Part shown: piece by piece, positions 51,660 to 61,522 of the stretch
Position numbering within the stretch: the first letter of the stretch is position 1
How the letters are laid out: every line of letters starts with the position of its first letter
Assembly: GCA_947502885.1 (NCBI GenBank)
Contig: CANNBP010000011.1
Coordinates: 62,001 to 126,000, forward strand
Direction of reading: 5' to 3'
Source: an uncultured Aquimarina sp.
Lineage (GTDB): Bacteria; Bacteroidota; Bacteroidia; Flavobacteriales; Flavobacteriaceae
DNA length: 64,000 nucleotides
Translations under genes and position numbers: made by a program
Notes under the pieces: generated by a model
What the model was told of the DNA's origin: nothing
Seen by the model: the letters and a program-made list of their open reading frames with translations, nothing else
Databases searched by the model: none

Positions 51660-52595
51660 ATGCGATACTCTCACATAATCATTGTTATTCTTTTGACTCT
51701 TTTTGCGTGTAAGAATAACACCCGAAATCAGGAAAAAAAAATTCTTAAGGACACAAACGAATCAGGGAGCGTCACTATTGATGGGACCATTTTGAATTAT
51801 TCAATAGAAGGAAAAGGTATTCCTTTTCTTTTAATTGGATCGGATCCAGAATACTTCTCAAAGGAATTTCTTGATCATTTTAAGCTATACTCTATAGAAA
51901 TGAGATTTAATGCAACTAAATATGAACCTATAGACCTTACTCAATATCATATAGAACATCTTTTTAAGGATATTGATACATTAAGATCTGTATTGGGTCT
52001 TGAAAAATTCGTAATTGGTGGTCATTCTGTATTAGGTGCAGTTGCACACAAGTATGCTAAAAAACATCCAGAATATGTATCTCATGTAGTAATGATGGCT
52101 ACTCCAAGAACTTTTGGAACAACAACCTATAAAGATTCTGTCAAGACATATTGGGAGAATGCACCTAATAAAAGACGAGCATTGTATAAGCAAAAGAGAA
52201 AGCAATTTGAAAAAGAAACAACTAATAATCTAGATCGTCGTGAGACCTTTATTAGAAGTCTTGTCGCTTCTGGTCCAAAAAGATGGCATGATGAAGAGTT
52301 AGATGCCACACCATTCTTTGAAAGAGTAAATTATAACTTAGATTTCTTATATCACTTATTTGGTAAAGTAGTTGCTACTTATGATTTGTGTTCGCCAGAA
52401 GAAAAATTGGATATTCCAGTTTTTGTTGCAATTGGAAAAAGTGATTATATCGCCCCTTCTACCCTTTGGAATACAAAATGTAGCAACATAAATAATCTAA
52501 CAATGTCCTTATTTGAAAAAAGTGGACACACTCCGCAATATGAAGAGAGTGAGCTTTTTAACAAAAGATTAATTAACTGGATACAAAAGAACTAG
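51660..52595 (+). CDS. Alpha/beta-hydrolase lipoprotein
   Basis: 311 residues. Lipobox LFAC (Cys17) makes it a lipoprotein. The hydrolase fold follows: the nucleophile elbow GGHSVLGAVAHKYAKKHPEY, then VVMMATPRTFG, the acid in AIGKSDYIAP, and the His in EKSGHTPQYEE, so a Ser-Asp-His triad is present. The oxyanion region is less clear (IPFLLIGSDPEYF). Related to proline iminopeptidase-like or haloperoxidase-like hydrolases; the substrate is unknown. It precedes the AraC/DJ-1 locus in the same direction but with a 176-base gap. Confidence 0.85.
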   Translation: MRYSHIIIVILLTLFACKNNTRNQEKKILKDTNESGSVTIDGTILNYSIEGKGIPFLLIGSDPEYFSKEFLDHFKLYSIEMRFNATKYEPIDLTQYHIEHLFKDIDTLRSVLGLEKFVIGGHSVLGAVAHKYAKKHPEYVSHVVMMATPRTFGTTTYKDSVKTYWENAPNKRRALYKQKRKQFEKETTNNLDRRETFIRSLVASGPKRWHDEELDATPFFERVNYNLDFLYHLFGKVVATYDLCSPEEKLDIPVFVAIGKSDYIAPSTLWNTKCSNINNLTMSLFEKSGHTPQYEESELFNKRLINWIQKN

Positions 52596-52771
52596 AATAA
52601 TGTGGTCCCATCTAATAAAGTGTATTAAAATAGTTTTTCATACATATTAACCTAAAAAGTAACACTAATTATTATTTTTTGTTTCTTTTGTAGAATGTTA
52701 ACCTCAGATCTAGAACTCTGTTTTAGAAAAAAAAACAATTCAACAAATCATAAGAAAAATATAGTTTAGAA

Positions 52772-53800
52772 ATGTCTTTGTCAAATCAACTCATCTTCTT
52801 TTTTAGTGCTCTAGGTGCATTCAACGGTTTTATACTTGCGTTGTATTTTGCATTGGTGGCTAATAAGAAAAATTTTTCGAACCATTTTTTAGCATTGTTA
52901 CTCCTAATGTTAAGTATTCGAATTATTAAATCAGTATTTTTTTATTTTAACCCACAACTAGCCAATATTTTTATCCAAATTGGACTTTCTGCCTGTATAC
53001 TTATTGGACCATTTTTATTTTTATATCTAAAATCATATTCCAACTCAAGAAAATCAAATTGGGTAATCCACGTCATTCCATTTATTACTGGGGTAACCAT
53101 TCTAGGAGTTTTATATCCTTATGTCGAGCATCTTAAAATTTGGCAAATATGGATTGTAACAGGCATACACTTTCAATGGTTGTTTTACATTATTATTTCA
53201 ACAAAATACTTATTGCCAATTGGCAAAAAACTAAAGAAAAAAGAGAAACTAAAGAATATTGATGTTTGGCTACTTAGCATCTATTTGGGGGTTATTATTA
53301 TTTGGTTGGCGTATTATATTGGTTCATACACTTCTTATATCGTTGGAGCCTTATCTTTTTCTTTTATCTTTTACCTAATCATTTTGTTAGTGGTTTTTAA
53401 ATCTGCTAAGAAATCCACATTTTTCCAAGAAAAAGAGAGATATAAAAACAAAGAAATTGATCATAACACTATAACACAAATCGAAAAAGCTTTAGCTATT
53501 ATAGTCGAAAAAGAATTATTTTTAAATCCGAACCTTACTCTAGAAGAAACAGCAAAAGAACTGAAAGTATCAAAACACATATTATCACAATATCTAAATG
53601 AAAAATTATATAAATCTTTTTCAAACTTTATCAACGAATATAGAATCGAAAAAGCCAAAGAACTACTACAATTAAAAAGAAACTATACTGTTGAAAGTTT
53701 AGGTTATGATAGTGGCTTTAATTCTAAATCAACATTTTTTACCAATTTTAAAAAAATAACAGGACAGACTCCCACAGAATACCAAAGAAACCTGAATTAA
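52772..53800 (+). CDS. AraC-family regulator with seven-helix membrane domain (paralogue)
   Basis: 342 residues, paralogous over its whole length to the regulator at 20882: LIFFFSALGAFNGFILALYF, GLSACILIGPFLFLYLKSY, SYTSYIVGALSFSFIFYL, then the AraC domain LTLEETAKELKVSKHILSQY, SFSNFINEYRIEKAKELL, and SLGYDSGFNSKSTFFTNFKK. Seven hydrophobic segments fill ~5-215. It is a likely membrane-bound sensor-regulator of the DJ-1 fusion gene that starts 99 bases downstream, in the same arrangement as at 20.9-23.2 kb. Confidence 0.9.
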   Translation: MSLSNQLIFFFSALGAFNGFILALYFALVANKKNFSNHFLALLLLMLSIRIIKSVFFYFNPQLANIFIQIGLSACILIGPFLFLYLKSYSNSRKSNWVIHVIPFITGVTILGVLYPYVEHLKIWQIWIVTGIHFQWLFYIIISTKYLLPIGKKLKKKEKLKNIDVWLLSIYLGVIIIWLAYYIGSYTSYIVGALSFSFIFYLIILLVVFKSAKKSTFFQEKERYKNKEIDHNTITQIEKALAIIVEKELFLNPNLTLEETAKELKVSKHILSQYLNEKLYKSFSNFINEYRIEKAKELLQLKRNYTVESLGYDSGFNSKSTFFTNFKKITGQTPTEYQRNLN

Positions 53801-53899
53801 CCAGTTCGGTTTTATAGATTTGAACTACATATTTATAGATCAAAATCTTTGAAATTAAAAGGTTACGCATATTTACAGAAAAACTAAAAGTTCTGAAAT

Positions 53900-56311
53900 A
53901 TGTATAGATCATTTCTCAATCATAAAGTTGATATAATACTACTATTGTTTGTATATCTCTGTCTTACACTATCAAATGTAAAGGCACAACAAAAAATACT
54001 ATTTGTAACATCGAATCAAGATTTCTATGGAACCTCCAAAATAAGTGCCTCCAATCATTTTGAAGAGATTGTCATTCCTTATGACATATTTACAAAAGCT
54101 GGATTTACTGTAGACTTTATCAGTCCAAAAGGAGGAGCTATTCCTATAGGGTATTTAAACACCTCTGATAGTATTCAAAAAAAGTATTTATACGACAGCT
54201 TTTTTATGAATAAATTGGAGCATACCAAGAAACCAACCGAAGTTAATTCTAAAAATTATGCAGCTATTTATTATAGTGGTGGTGGTGCAGCCATGTATGG
54301 TGTTGCAGAAGACGAGTCTATTCAGACCATTGCCAGAAATATCTATAAAAACAATGGGATTGTTTCGGCAATTTGCCATGGAACAGCGGGCTTGGCTTAT
54401 CTAAAAGATGAGAATGGAAAGTCTTTATATTCTGGAAAAAAAATAACTGGATATCCCGATAAGTTTGAAAATAAAAATCGAGAATATTACAAAGCATTTC
54501 CGTTTGTGATGGATCAAGCAATTAAAAACAACCAAGGTAACTTTGTATACTCAGATCAAGGATGGGATAGCTTTTATGTTGTGGATGGCAGATTTGTTAC
54601 AGGACAAGACCCTACTTCTGCCTCAAAAATGACATATGAAATCATACGCCTGCTTCGAGAAAAAACAGTAGGCGTTCAAACAGAAACGATTAAGAACCTA
54701 GATAAAATATTCGTAGAATGGAAATCTAACAAAAATATTCCGGGTGTAGCAGCAGGTTTATTAAAAGATGGTAAAATTGTATACTTAAAAGGTTTTGGAA
54801 ATGCCAACGTAGTACATCGCACTCCCATTACCATTAACACCAAATTTCAAATTGGGGCTATGTCAAAGCAATTTACTGTTTTTACAGTTTTATTACTTGA
54901 AGAACAAGGACAGTTATCCCTATCAGACGATGTTCGAAAATACATTCCGAAACTACCTGATTTTAGGCATAAAATTACCATCAAACATTTATTAAGCCAA
55001 TCTAGTGGTTTACATGATTTTTGGTCATTAAAAGAAATTGCTGGCTGGCGAGATAAAGATGTTTTTACTCAAAAAGATGCTTTAGACTTAATTTTTCAAC
55101 AAAAGGAATTGGAATATATACCTGGTACAAAGTTTTCTCCTACTTCTTCAGGAATGATTCTATTAGCCGAAGTTGTTAAAGAGATAACTGGTCAAAGTTT
55201 AGCTGCATATGCTAAAGAACATATCTTTGATCCTTTGGGCATGAAAAACACACTATTTTGTGATGACTCTGAAATGATTATACCCAATGCTGCTATTTCT
55301 TATCAAGCAACAGAAAATGGGTTTAAAAATAATCTTATTAACTATTCTATTGTAGGATCTACTAATTTATATACTTCAGTAAAAGATTTGAGTCGTTGGT
55401 ACCTTAATTTTGCTAACCCAAAAGTTGGTAGTTTACAATTAATCAAAAAACTAACATCCCCTGTTACTTTAAATGATGGTATAACAACTTATAATGCCCT
55501 ATCTGGAAAATTGTTATATAACCAACAATATAAACATTTAGAACGAGGTATTCCTAAATTTTGGGCTTATGGACTAGAAGGCGGTTATGGGAGTAATATT
55601 TTCGTATTTCCTGATCAAAATCTTGTCTCTTTTGTCTTAGGAAATAACAACACTTATAATGGTGGTCTTGCCATGCCGATGGCTTTTGAAGTGCTTGGAG
55701 ATATTTTTCCAGAACCTGTTACTATTGATTTTAATAAACTTAAAACAATTAAAGTTGATGTTAAAAAATTACAAACCTATAGTGCCAATTACTGGAGTAA
55801 TGAAGATGCCATTAATCGAAGAGTTTATGTAAAAAACGATACTTTAAGATTTCTAAGACCAGAAAGTAATCGAGAAAGTGCCTTAGTCCCCATAGCTAAT
55901 GATACTTTTCAAATGGTTGTAACAAGTGATGACGTTGTAATCATCAAATTTTCTAAAAAAGATAAAAAAAAGAGAATGACTCTAACCGCTGGTGAGAGTG
56001 ACGACTTTCTTTACGAAGCCTATATCCCTATTAATTATGATTCTACAAGATTAACACAATTTACAGGTACTTTTTACTGCCCAACCGTCAAGGCAACTTA
56101 TACGATAAATGCAAATGACAAAACACTGAATACTAGCAACAAAAATCAACCCAATATAACATTTACTCCTATTGATTCAGATCTTTTTTTAAGCAATTCC
56201 TGGAGTTTTGGTGCTATTCAATATAAACGGGATCAACAAGGCAATATTACTGGGTTTCATCTAAATTCTTCTAGGGTTAAAAATCTAGTTTTCGAAAAAA
56301 TTAAAAAATAA
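53900..56311 (+). CDS. Secreted DJ-1/PfpI domain fused to a degenerate serine beta-lactamase domain
   Basis: 803 residues; signal peptide ends NVKAQ (30). DJ-1/PfpI domain at ~31-255 with the nucleophile elbow SAICHGTAG (Cys159-His160), very similar to the domain at 22.5-23.2 kb. A class C beta-lactamase-like domain spans ~262-610: IPGVAAGLLKDGKIVYLKGF, FQIGAMSKQFTVFTVLLLEE, LLSQSSGLHDFW. The catalytic motif SxxK reads AMSK (Ala320 where Ser is needed), the YxN motif reads PTS (414-416), and the third motif is LEGGYGSN, so a serine hydrolase is unlikely. A C-terminal lipocalin-like extension ends the protein. The gene is followed by a free NTF2-like gene and probably controlled by the upstream AraC protein. 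Confidence 0.85.
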   Translation: MYRSFLNHKVDIILLLFVYLCLTLSNVKAQQKILFVTSNQDFYGTSKISASNHFEEIVIPYDIFTKAGFTVDFISPKGGAIPIGYLNTSDSIQKKYLYDSFFMNKLEHTKKPTEVNSKNYAAIYYSGGGAAMYGVAEDESIQTIARNIYKNNGIVSAICHGTAGLAYLKDENGKSLYSGKKITGYPDKFENKNREYYKAFPFVMDQAIKNNQGNFVYSDQGWDSFYVVDGRFVTGQDPTSASKMTYEIIRLLREKTVGVQTETIKNLDKIFVEWKSNKNIPGVAAGLLKDGKIVYLKGFGNANVVHRTPITINTKFQIGAMSKQFTVFTVLLLEEQGQLSLSDDVRKYIPKLPDFRHKITIKHLLSQSSGLHDFWSLKEIAGWRDKDVFTQKDALDLIFQQKELEYIPGTKFSPTSSGMILLAEVVKEITGQSLAAYAKEHIFDPLGMKNTLFCDDSEMIIPNAAISYQATENGFKNNLINYSIVGSTNLYTSVKDLSRWYLNFANPKVGSLQLIKKLTSPVTLNDGITTYNALSGKLLYNQQYKHLERGIPKFWAYGLEGGYGSNIFVFPDQNLVSFVLGNNNTYNGGLAMPMAFEVLGDIFPEPVTIDFNKLKTIKVDVKKLQTYSANYWSNEDAINRRVYVKNDTLRFLRPESNRESALVPIANDTFQMVVTSDDVVIIKFSKKDKKKRMTLTAGESDDFLYEAYIPINYDSTRLTQFTGTFYCPTVKATYTINANDKTLNTSNKNQPNITFTPIDSDLFLSNSWSFGAIQYKRDQQGNITGFHLNSSRVKNLVFEKIKK

Positions 56312-56365
56312 TTCGTTAGGTAAAATATATTTCAATAAGAATAATTAATTAAACATAAATCCCAC

Positions 56366-56812
56366 ATGATGAAATCAATCAAAACCAAACTTACAATACT
56401 CATCCTTATATTTGGATGTAATATTTATGCCCAAACAAGTAATTCAAAATCAGAAATTGAGCAAATTTCCGAAACCATCATGCACTATATAGAAGGAACA
56501 GCAAATGGTGAACCTGACAGGTTAAAAAAAGCCTTTCATCCTAACTTTAATCTCTATACGGTTTCAAACGACACCTTATGGATACGTTCTGGTGAGAACT
56601 ATATTTCTGGAATAAAAGAAGGAAAAAAATCAAACCGAATTGGTCGCATTATTTCTATTGATTATGAGAAAGATGCTGCTACTGTAAAAGCAGAAATTAT
56701 CATTCCAGGTTTTAAAATATTTACCGATTACTTTTTACTTCTTAAATATGAAGGCATATGGAAAATTGTACACAAAAGTTATACATGGAGAGAAATTCCC
56801 AAAACCAATTAA
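56366..56812 (+). CDS. Secreted NTF2/lumazine-binding-like protein
   Basis: 148 residues, signal peptide ending NIYAQ (~24). SEIEQISETIMHYIEGTANG, then RLKKAFHPNFNLYTVSNDTL, RIGRIISIDYEKDAATVKAE and DYFLLLKYEGIWKIVHKSY are those of the putative lumazine-binding/NTF2-like family. It is paralogous to residues 22-145 of the fusion protein at 22041. It follows the DJ-1/beta-lactamase gene by 54 bases and probably works with it. Confidence 0.85.
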   Translation: MMKSIKTKLTILILIFGCNIYAQTSNSKSEIEQISETIMHYIEGTANGEPDRLKKAFHPNFNLYTVSNDTLWIRSGENYISGIKEGKKSNRIGRIISIDYEKDAATVKAEIIIPGFKIFTDYFLLLKYEGIWKIVHKSYTWREIPKTN

Positions 56813-57139
56813 TGTGATTATTAAGTTAAAGCTGTATCGATAATTTTGGGGTTTTGTTATCCCAAAGGTTCTTCGAAAATAAAAAACCACTTTCACTACG
56901 ATTTTGTGATTAAACCTCCTACTTTTATTGTTACATTTACTAAGATTAATGGGATATCTTAAAAAGAAAGATATCCCATTAAATGATAAAATTGAAATTA
57001 TTATTACCTAGATCAAAGCATTAAGTCCTTTTTTCGGGTACCTCTTAAAAGATTTACAATTTTAACTATGACATGGTAACATTTTGATTTTTATGACATA
57101 TATATATAACAATGATCATATTCAAAATTCTATTATAAG
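56813..57139. other. Intergenic region with a strong hairpin
   Basis: No gene. A 15-bp perfect stem (TTAATGGGATATCTT at 56946-56960 with its complement at 56968-56982) has a 7-base loop and no T tract. It may end the DJ-1 locus. Nothing else recognised. Confidence 0.55.
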
Positions 57140-58141
57140 ATGAATTCTATTTTTAAAATTGTAATCGTTTGCCTTATTTTTGTTACTCCAACACTAATTA
57201 TTTCACAGGTAAGAGTTGGAGATTTCAACTACTCAAAGTACAAGTTTAACAAACTAAGTAAGCAAGATGTAAAAAGGTTTACAAATACTCAAACCACATT
57301 TGTTTTACCTGATTTCCTTTCTAAAGAATCTTATGAAAAGATACTTAATCAAGTTTGGGATATTACACCATATCGTATAGTTTCTAAAAATGATTTTACA
57401 GGTGATAACATAAAAACTGATGATGCTTTGGCCAGATTCAAGTCTATGGAACTTGAAAAAACCACAAAATCTGGGATGGTTGTATCCTATGTTTTTAATT
57501 TTTTAGACTTTCATGTGGTAGATAAAGTAAAAGAAAAGAAAAAAGGAAAGATTTGGTGGAAATCAAGAGTTGCTGCCATTTATTTCACTCCTGATGTTAA
57601 AATAAGACGCCAAATAGAAGCATCATCTGGAGACAGAGAAATATCTGGAGACTTACTTAATTTTAGATTGGGATATTTAAAAAATTACCTTCAATTAATC
57701 AATAAAAGTTTAAAGAACAATAATTCGATTGATATCTATGATGACTTCACCTCTCCAGAATTAAAAAACCTTAATAATAAAACTTTATACATAGACTCTA
57801 ATTTATTATACGGTTATACTCCTTTTTCTGGAAACGATACATATAATGTTTTTCTTCCTTCAGAAAAAAAGAGTCCAAAAATAGAAAAGTTAACCCAGGA
57901 TTATTCTTTTGCATATGAAGTCATTGATTATAGTAAGCTTGAAGAAAAAATACTTAATGCAAAAGATGATTTTTATTATTTGATGTATAACCAAATCAAC
58001 TCTAATAAAATCATAAATATAGTAAACGGAAAAACTGGTGATATTGTTTATCAAGAACATACAACAGTATCCTACAATATAAAATCTAAGGATTTTAAAA
58101 AATTAGCTTCTAAAGTGGAAAAATTAAATAAAAAAAACTAA
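57140..58141 (+). CDS. Secreted hypothetical protein
   Basis: 333 residues with a signal peptide ending IISQ (~23). The mature part has a central segment GKIWWKSRVAAIYFTPDVKI and RRQIEASSGDREISGD followed by KNYLQLINKSLK; no motif that I can place in a family. Probably a conserved Flavobacteriaceae protein. No obvious partner; the next gene begins 94 bases downstream in the same direction. Confidence 0.65.
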   Translation: MNSIFKIVIVCLIFVTPTLIISQVRVGDFNYSKYKFNKLSKQDVKRFTNTQTTFVLPDFLSKESYEKILNQVWDITPYRIVSKNDFTGDNIKTDDALARFKSMELEKTTKSGMVVSYVFNFLDFHVVDKVKEKKKGKIWWKSRVAAIYFTPDVKIRRQIEASSGDREISGDLLNFRLGYLKNYLQLINKSLKNNNSIDIYDDFTSPELKNLNNKTLYIDSNLLYGYTPFSGNDTYNVFLPSEKKSPKIEKLTQDYSFAYEVIDYSKLEEKILNAKDDFYYLMYNQINSNKIINIVNGKTGDIVYQEHTTVSYNIKSKDFKKLASKVEKLNKKN

Positions 58142-58235
58142 ATCTTTTATATCTTACCTCATAATCAATGTTTTATTCAAGATTCTAAATAAACTTGAAC
58201 AATTACAGGTTTATTACCTCTAAAAAAATCAAGAA

Positions 58236-58871
58236 ATGGAGTATTTGTCGCCTACATATTTTTTTGACTATGAAACTGATGAAATTCAACAAATAGTCTC
58301 TGAATTTAAAACCAATAAACTAACAAAAAAAGAAAAAGCCAAAGCGCTTTATCTAAAAGTTCGTGATTCTTGGCGATATGACCCTTATCACCTTAGCTTT
58401 TCTAAAAAAAAATATAAAGCCAGTACTATTGCTAAAAAAACAAAAGGACATTGTGTCGACAAATCTATCTTATTGATCACATGCCTTCGTTCTCTAGAGA
58501 TTCCTGCCAGACTTCATTTAGGTAAAGTTAAAAACCACATTGCAATAGAGCGATTGATCGAGAAGTTCGGAACAAATGAATTAACTCCACATGGTATGGT
58601 AAACCTTTGCTTAAATGATAAGTGGCTTAAGTTATCTCCTGCCTTTAATAAATCATTATGTAAAATATATAATGTTTCTCCTTTGGAGTTTGATGGTGAA
58701 AACAGTTCCTTTTTACAAAAGTATAATGATCAAGGAAATCTATTTATGGAGTATATCGAAGATTATGGTCATTTTGAAGATGTACCCTTAGAGTTTATGA
58801 TTAAGATTGCTAAGGAGCATTATCCAACTATTTTTGATACAAACGATCATAAAACAGAGTTTAGGTTATAA
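58236..58871 (+). CDS. Transglutaminase-like superfamily protein
   Basis: 211 residues, no signal peptide. The transglutaminase-like core is clear: ALYLKVRDSWRYDPYHLSF, the catalytic Cys in KKTKGHCVDKSILLITCLRS, IPARLHLGKVKNHIAIERL, and the His in LTPHGMVNLCLNDKWLKLSP. The acid third residue is likely the following Ser/Asn-Ala-Phe-Asn context (PAFNKSL), where Asp is usual, so activity is uncertain. Members include cytoplasmic cysteine proteases and cross-linking enzymes. Confidence 0.82.
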   Translation: MEYLSPTYFFDYETDEIQQIVSEFKTNKLTKKEKAKALYLKVRDSWRYDPYHLSFSKKKYKASTIAKKTKGHCVDKSILLITCLRSLEIPARLHLGKVKNHIAIERLIEKFGTNELTPHGMVNLCLNDKWLKLSPAFNKSLCKIYNVSPLEFDGENSSFLQKYNDQGNLFMEYIEDYGHFEDVPLEFMIKIAKEHYPTIFDTNDHKTEFRL

Positions 58872-58974
58872 TGAACATACACCCATAAACTTCAAATAAC
58901 CCGTTATAAAAATTTAATTGACTGTAACAATTCATGTAAGATTTACATCTATTAGAAAACCATAAATCACAAAA

Positions 58975-59883
58975 ATGAAACAACTGATTTTAGGAGTATC
59001 AATTCTATTTTTTTTAGTGAGTTGCGATCAGAAAACAAACTTAGCAACGAATAAAGAACAGCTTAAAGAAATAACAAAGCCAAACAAAAAAACAACTAAT
59101 TTTACAGAAAAACATAAAGCCAAAGCAATGGTTTTAGGTGTTTTTCATTTTAGCAACCCTGGTCTAGATGGTTATAAATCAAAATTTTATTTCAATATTT
59201 TAGAAAAAGAAAGACAAACAGAATTGGATACACTTCTAAGTAGAATAGCAGCATATAAACCTACCAAAATACTTGTAGAATGGAATCGCATTAAATGGGA
59301 TAGTATAACTAAAGTCTACTTTAAAAACTATCTTAATGGTACATTCAAGATTGATGACAAAAGAGATGAAGTCTATCAAATAGGCTTTAAGCTTGCCAAA
59401 AAACTAGGTCATAACCAAATTTTTTGCTCAGATGCAACCGCTGATTGGTTTGGAGTAGAATTGGATTGGGATAATTATGATGAAAGCACCTATCTCAAAT
59501 CTCATGGACAATTTGAAAAAACCACTCGACATGAGTATGATTCTTTTTACAAACATTATGATTCATTAAAAACAGTACAAACCTTAACTGAACATTTTGT
59601 TGCAATAAACTCTCCTAGCAATCGATTAAAAGATCATCAAGCTTATTTAACCTCAACTATTTTAGAAGGGGCAGGAGACCATTATTTAGGAGCTGACTCT
59701 GTAGGAAAATGGTATAGACGAAATTTAAGAATTTTTGCAAATGCGTATGATCTAACAGATTTTAATAAAGAAGAACGATTATTGTTAATTTATGGTTCAG
59801 GGCACGTTTGGCAACTAAGGCAATTTTTCACAGACTCACCAGATTATGAATATATAGAACCTAATAAATATTTAGATAAATGA
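58975..59883 (+). CDS. DUF5694 lipoprotein (TraB/ChaN-like fold)
   Basis: 302 residues with lipobox LVSC (Cys17). KAKAMVLGVFHFSNPGLDGY, RIAAYKPTKILVEWNRIKWD, EVYQIGFKLAKKLGHNQIFC and LLLIYGSGHVWQLRQFF, with the conserved EGAGDHYLGADSVGKWYRRN, are those of DUF5694. This family is found widely in Bacteroidetes and resembles the TraB/PrgY/GumN fold, whose members may be metal-dependent proteases; function unproven. Confidence 0.82.
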   Translation: MKQLILGVSILFFLVSCDQKTNLATNKEQLKEITKPNKKTTNFTEKHKAKAMVLGVFHFSNPGLDGYKSKFYFNILEKERQTELDTLLSRIAAYKPTKILVEWNRIKWDSITKVYFKNYLNGTFKIDDKRDEVYQIGFKLAKKLGHNQIFCSDATADWFGVELDWDNYDESTYLKSHGQFEKTTRHEYDSFYKHYDSLKTVQTLTEHFVAINSPSNRLKDHQAYLTSTILEGAGDHYLGADSVGKWYRRNLRIFANAYDLTDFNKEERLLLIYGSGHVWQLRQFFTDSPDYEYIEPNKYLDK

Positions 59884-60170
59884 TATAGACTAAAACTAAC
59901 AAAGCACCTATACTATTTACCTAAAGCGATATAAGTATAAATGTGTATTACATCAAAACTAATGTTATCATATGCTCAAACATGATAATTGTTTTTTTAT
60001 AAATTACATGAACACTTATCTACAATTGACCGCTAAAAAATATTCTTTTTGAAAAACAAAAATTGATTAATATTAAATCACTTCAAGAGAGCTAGCAACA
60101 TAACTACTTAATAACATGAACGTTATAAAAAAGCTATACCTTGTAAATAATTAACCAATTTTTACATAAA

Positions 60171-61019
60171 ATGAAAAATAGAATTACTTTAATCCAATTC
60201 GTTACATTTATTTTTTTAATTATTTTTTCTTCTTGTTCCAAAGAAGAGAATGAGCTAGAAACAGAGAACACAGAACAACAGTTATTTACTCAAAAAGATA
60301 TCTCTAAAATAAAACAGTGGATAAAAAATCAACAAACAGGAAAATTAACCACAAATGATTTTCCTATATTGAGTTTTGACATACAGCCTACAAAAAACAC
60401 TGATCTTAAATTAGTTGAGTTTTATCAAAATGGTATTATGTATTTAAGTGATGATATCTTAGCGGGTCAAGATAAAAATTATGATACTTTAAAACAGCAG
60501 ATTAGGGATAATGATAGACTAGATAAGAATGGTCAAGCATTTTTATTCAGTTTTATTCAGTTATCATCAGAAATCTTTACTTCACAAACATTTCTCAAAT
60601 CCAATACTGTTTTACAAAAAGCTCCGTGTAATTGTACTAGTTTATACAATACCTACGTAACTTATTCAATTCAATGCCAAGCATACGGAAATGTTTGGGG
60701 ACATTGTACAAGAGCTAATCAATATTATCAATATTGGTTAAATTGTAAAAAGAAGAAAACAACATGTCCAACAGGTTTTACTTTTGATAGTGCGAATTGC
60801 TACTCAGGAATACATTTCCCTTCTGGTTATGAACCTTTTATATGGGGGAATGGATTTTACACAAAACAAAATTGTAGTATTTCTACAGCAAACAATTGTT
60901 GCCCTCCTGGCTTTGGATATGATAGTGCGAATTGTCACTATTGGGGGTTATATTTCCCAAGTGATTATGAGCCTTTTATATGGGGAAATTCGTTTTATGT
61001 CAAAGCTAAATGCCTATAA
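60171..61019 (+). CDS. Lipoprotein with duplicated Cys-rich C-terminal module
   Basis: 282 residues. Lipobox FSSC (Cys22), then an acidic, Gln-rich helical region. The C-terminus has a Cys cluster (APCNCTSLYNTYVTYSIQC) followed by two ~42-residue modules. The first begins CPTGFTFDSANCYSGIHFPS and the second CPPGFGYDSANCHYWGLYFP; both continue with YEPFIWGN and end in a cysteine. The paired cysteines suggest disulfide-bonded surface modules. I cannot name the family. The region 59884-60170 upstream holds nothing recognisable. Confidence 0.7.
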   Translation: MKNRITLIQFVTFIFLIIFSSCSKEENELETENTEQQLFTQKDISKIKQWIKNQQTGKLTTNDFPILSFDIQPTKNTDLKLVEFYQNGIMYLSDDILAGQDKNYDTLKQQIRDNDRLDKNGQAFLFSFIQLSSEIFTSQTFLKSNTVLQKAPCNCTSLYNTYVTYSIQCQAYGNVWGHCTRANQYYQYWLNCKKKKTTCPTGFTFDSANCYSGIHFPSGYEPFIWGNGFYTKQNCSISTANNCCPPGFGYDSANCHYWGLYFPSDYEPFIWGNSFYVKAKCL

Positions 61020-61065
61020 TAAACATTAATATACTTTTTAGTATAACTCAATAAATTATAATGCA

Positions 61066-61098
61066 ATGCACCTGTAAACATTTAGTATGCAGGTGCAT
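61066..61098. terminator. Terminator between convergent genes
   Basis: ATGCACCTG (61066-61074) pairs with CAGGTGCAT (61090-61098), with a 15-base loop; followed on the plus strand by CTTGTTTTACC. Confidence 0.65.
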
Positions 61099-61124
61099 CT
61101 TGTTTTACCTAACTATAATCTAAT

Positions 61125-61520
61125 TTATTCTACTAACTCAAATTCTCCTTGGGTAACATATGATACTTTAGCTATAAACCCTGTAGCTACGAGTTGTATA
61201 ATATTCTCTCCTTCAATCAGAGTAATTTGATTCATTTGATCTTCTACTCTATTAAACGTCATACTATACAATTCTCCATTTAAAGTATATTCTACCACAG
61301 ACTTTTCTACAGGTCCACCTCCTTCTCCTTCTACTTTGATCAATACAGAGTACTTCTCACTCGGGTTAACACAATCGAATACAGAAATAAAAGTCCCATC
61401 TGCTTTTACAATACTAATACTGGTAGGTTTTACAATAGTACTTTCAGGCCTATCATCATTAGAACAGTTGCTAAATATAATGGCTAGTATGATTACTAAA
61501 ATACATGCTTTCATTCTCAT
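61125..61520 (-). CDS. Small lipoprotein, Ig-like
   Basis: 131 residues with lipobox FSNC (Cys19). The remaining ~110 residues are beta-rich (SISIVKADGTFISVFDCVNP, KYSVLIKVEGEGGGPVEKSV, IIQLVATGFIAKVSYVTQGE) and look like one immunoglobulin-like domain. It starts two bases after the stop of the upstream gene, in the same operon as the two surface proteins that follow on the minus strand. Confidence 0.7.
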   Translation of the reverse strand: MRMKACILVIILAIIFSNCSNDDRPESTIVKPTSISIVKADGTFISVFDCVNPSEKYSVLIKVEGEGGGPVEKSVVEYTLNGELYSMTFNRVEDQMNQITLIEGENIIQLVATGFIAKVSYVTQGEFELVE

Positions 61521-61522
61521 GA

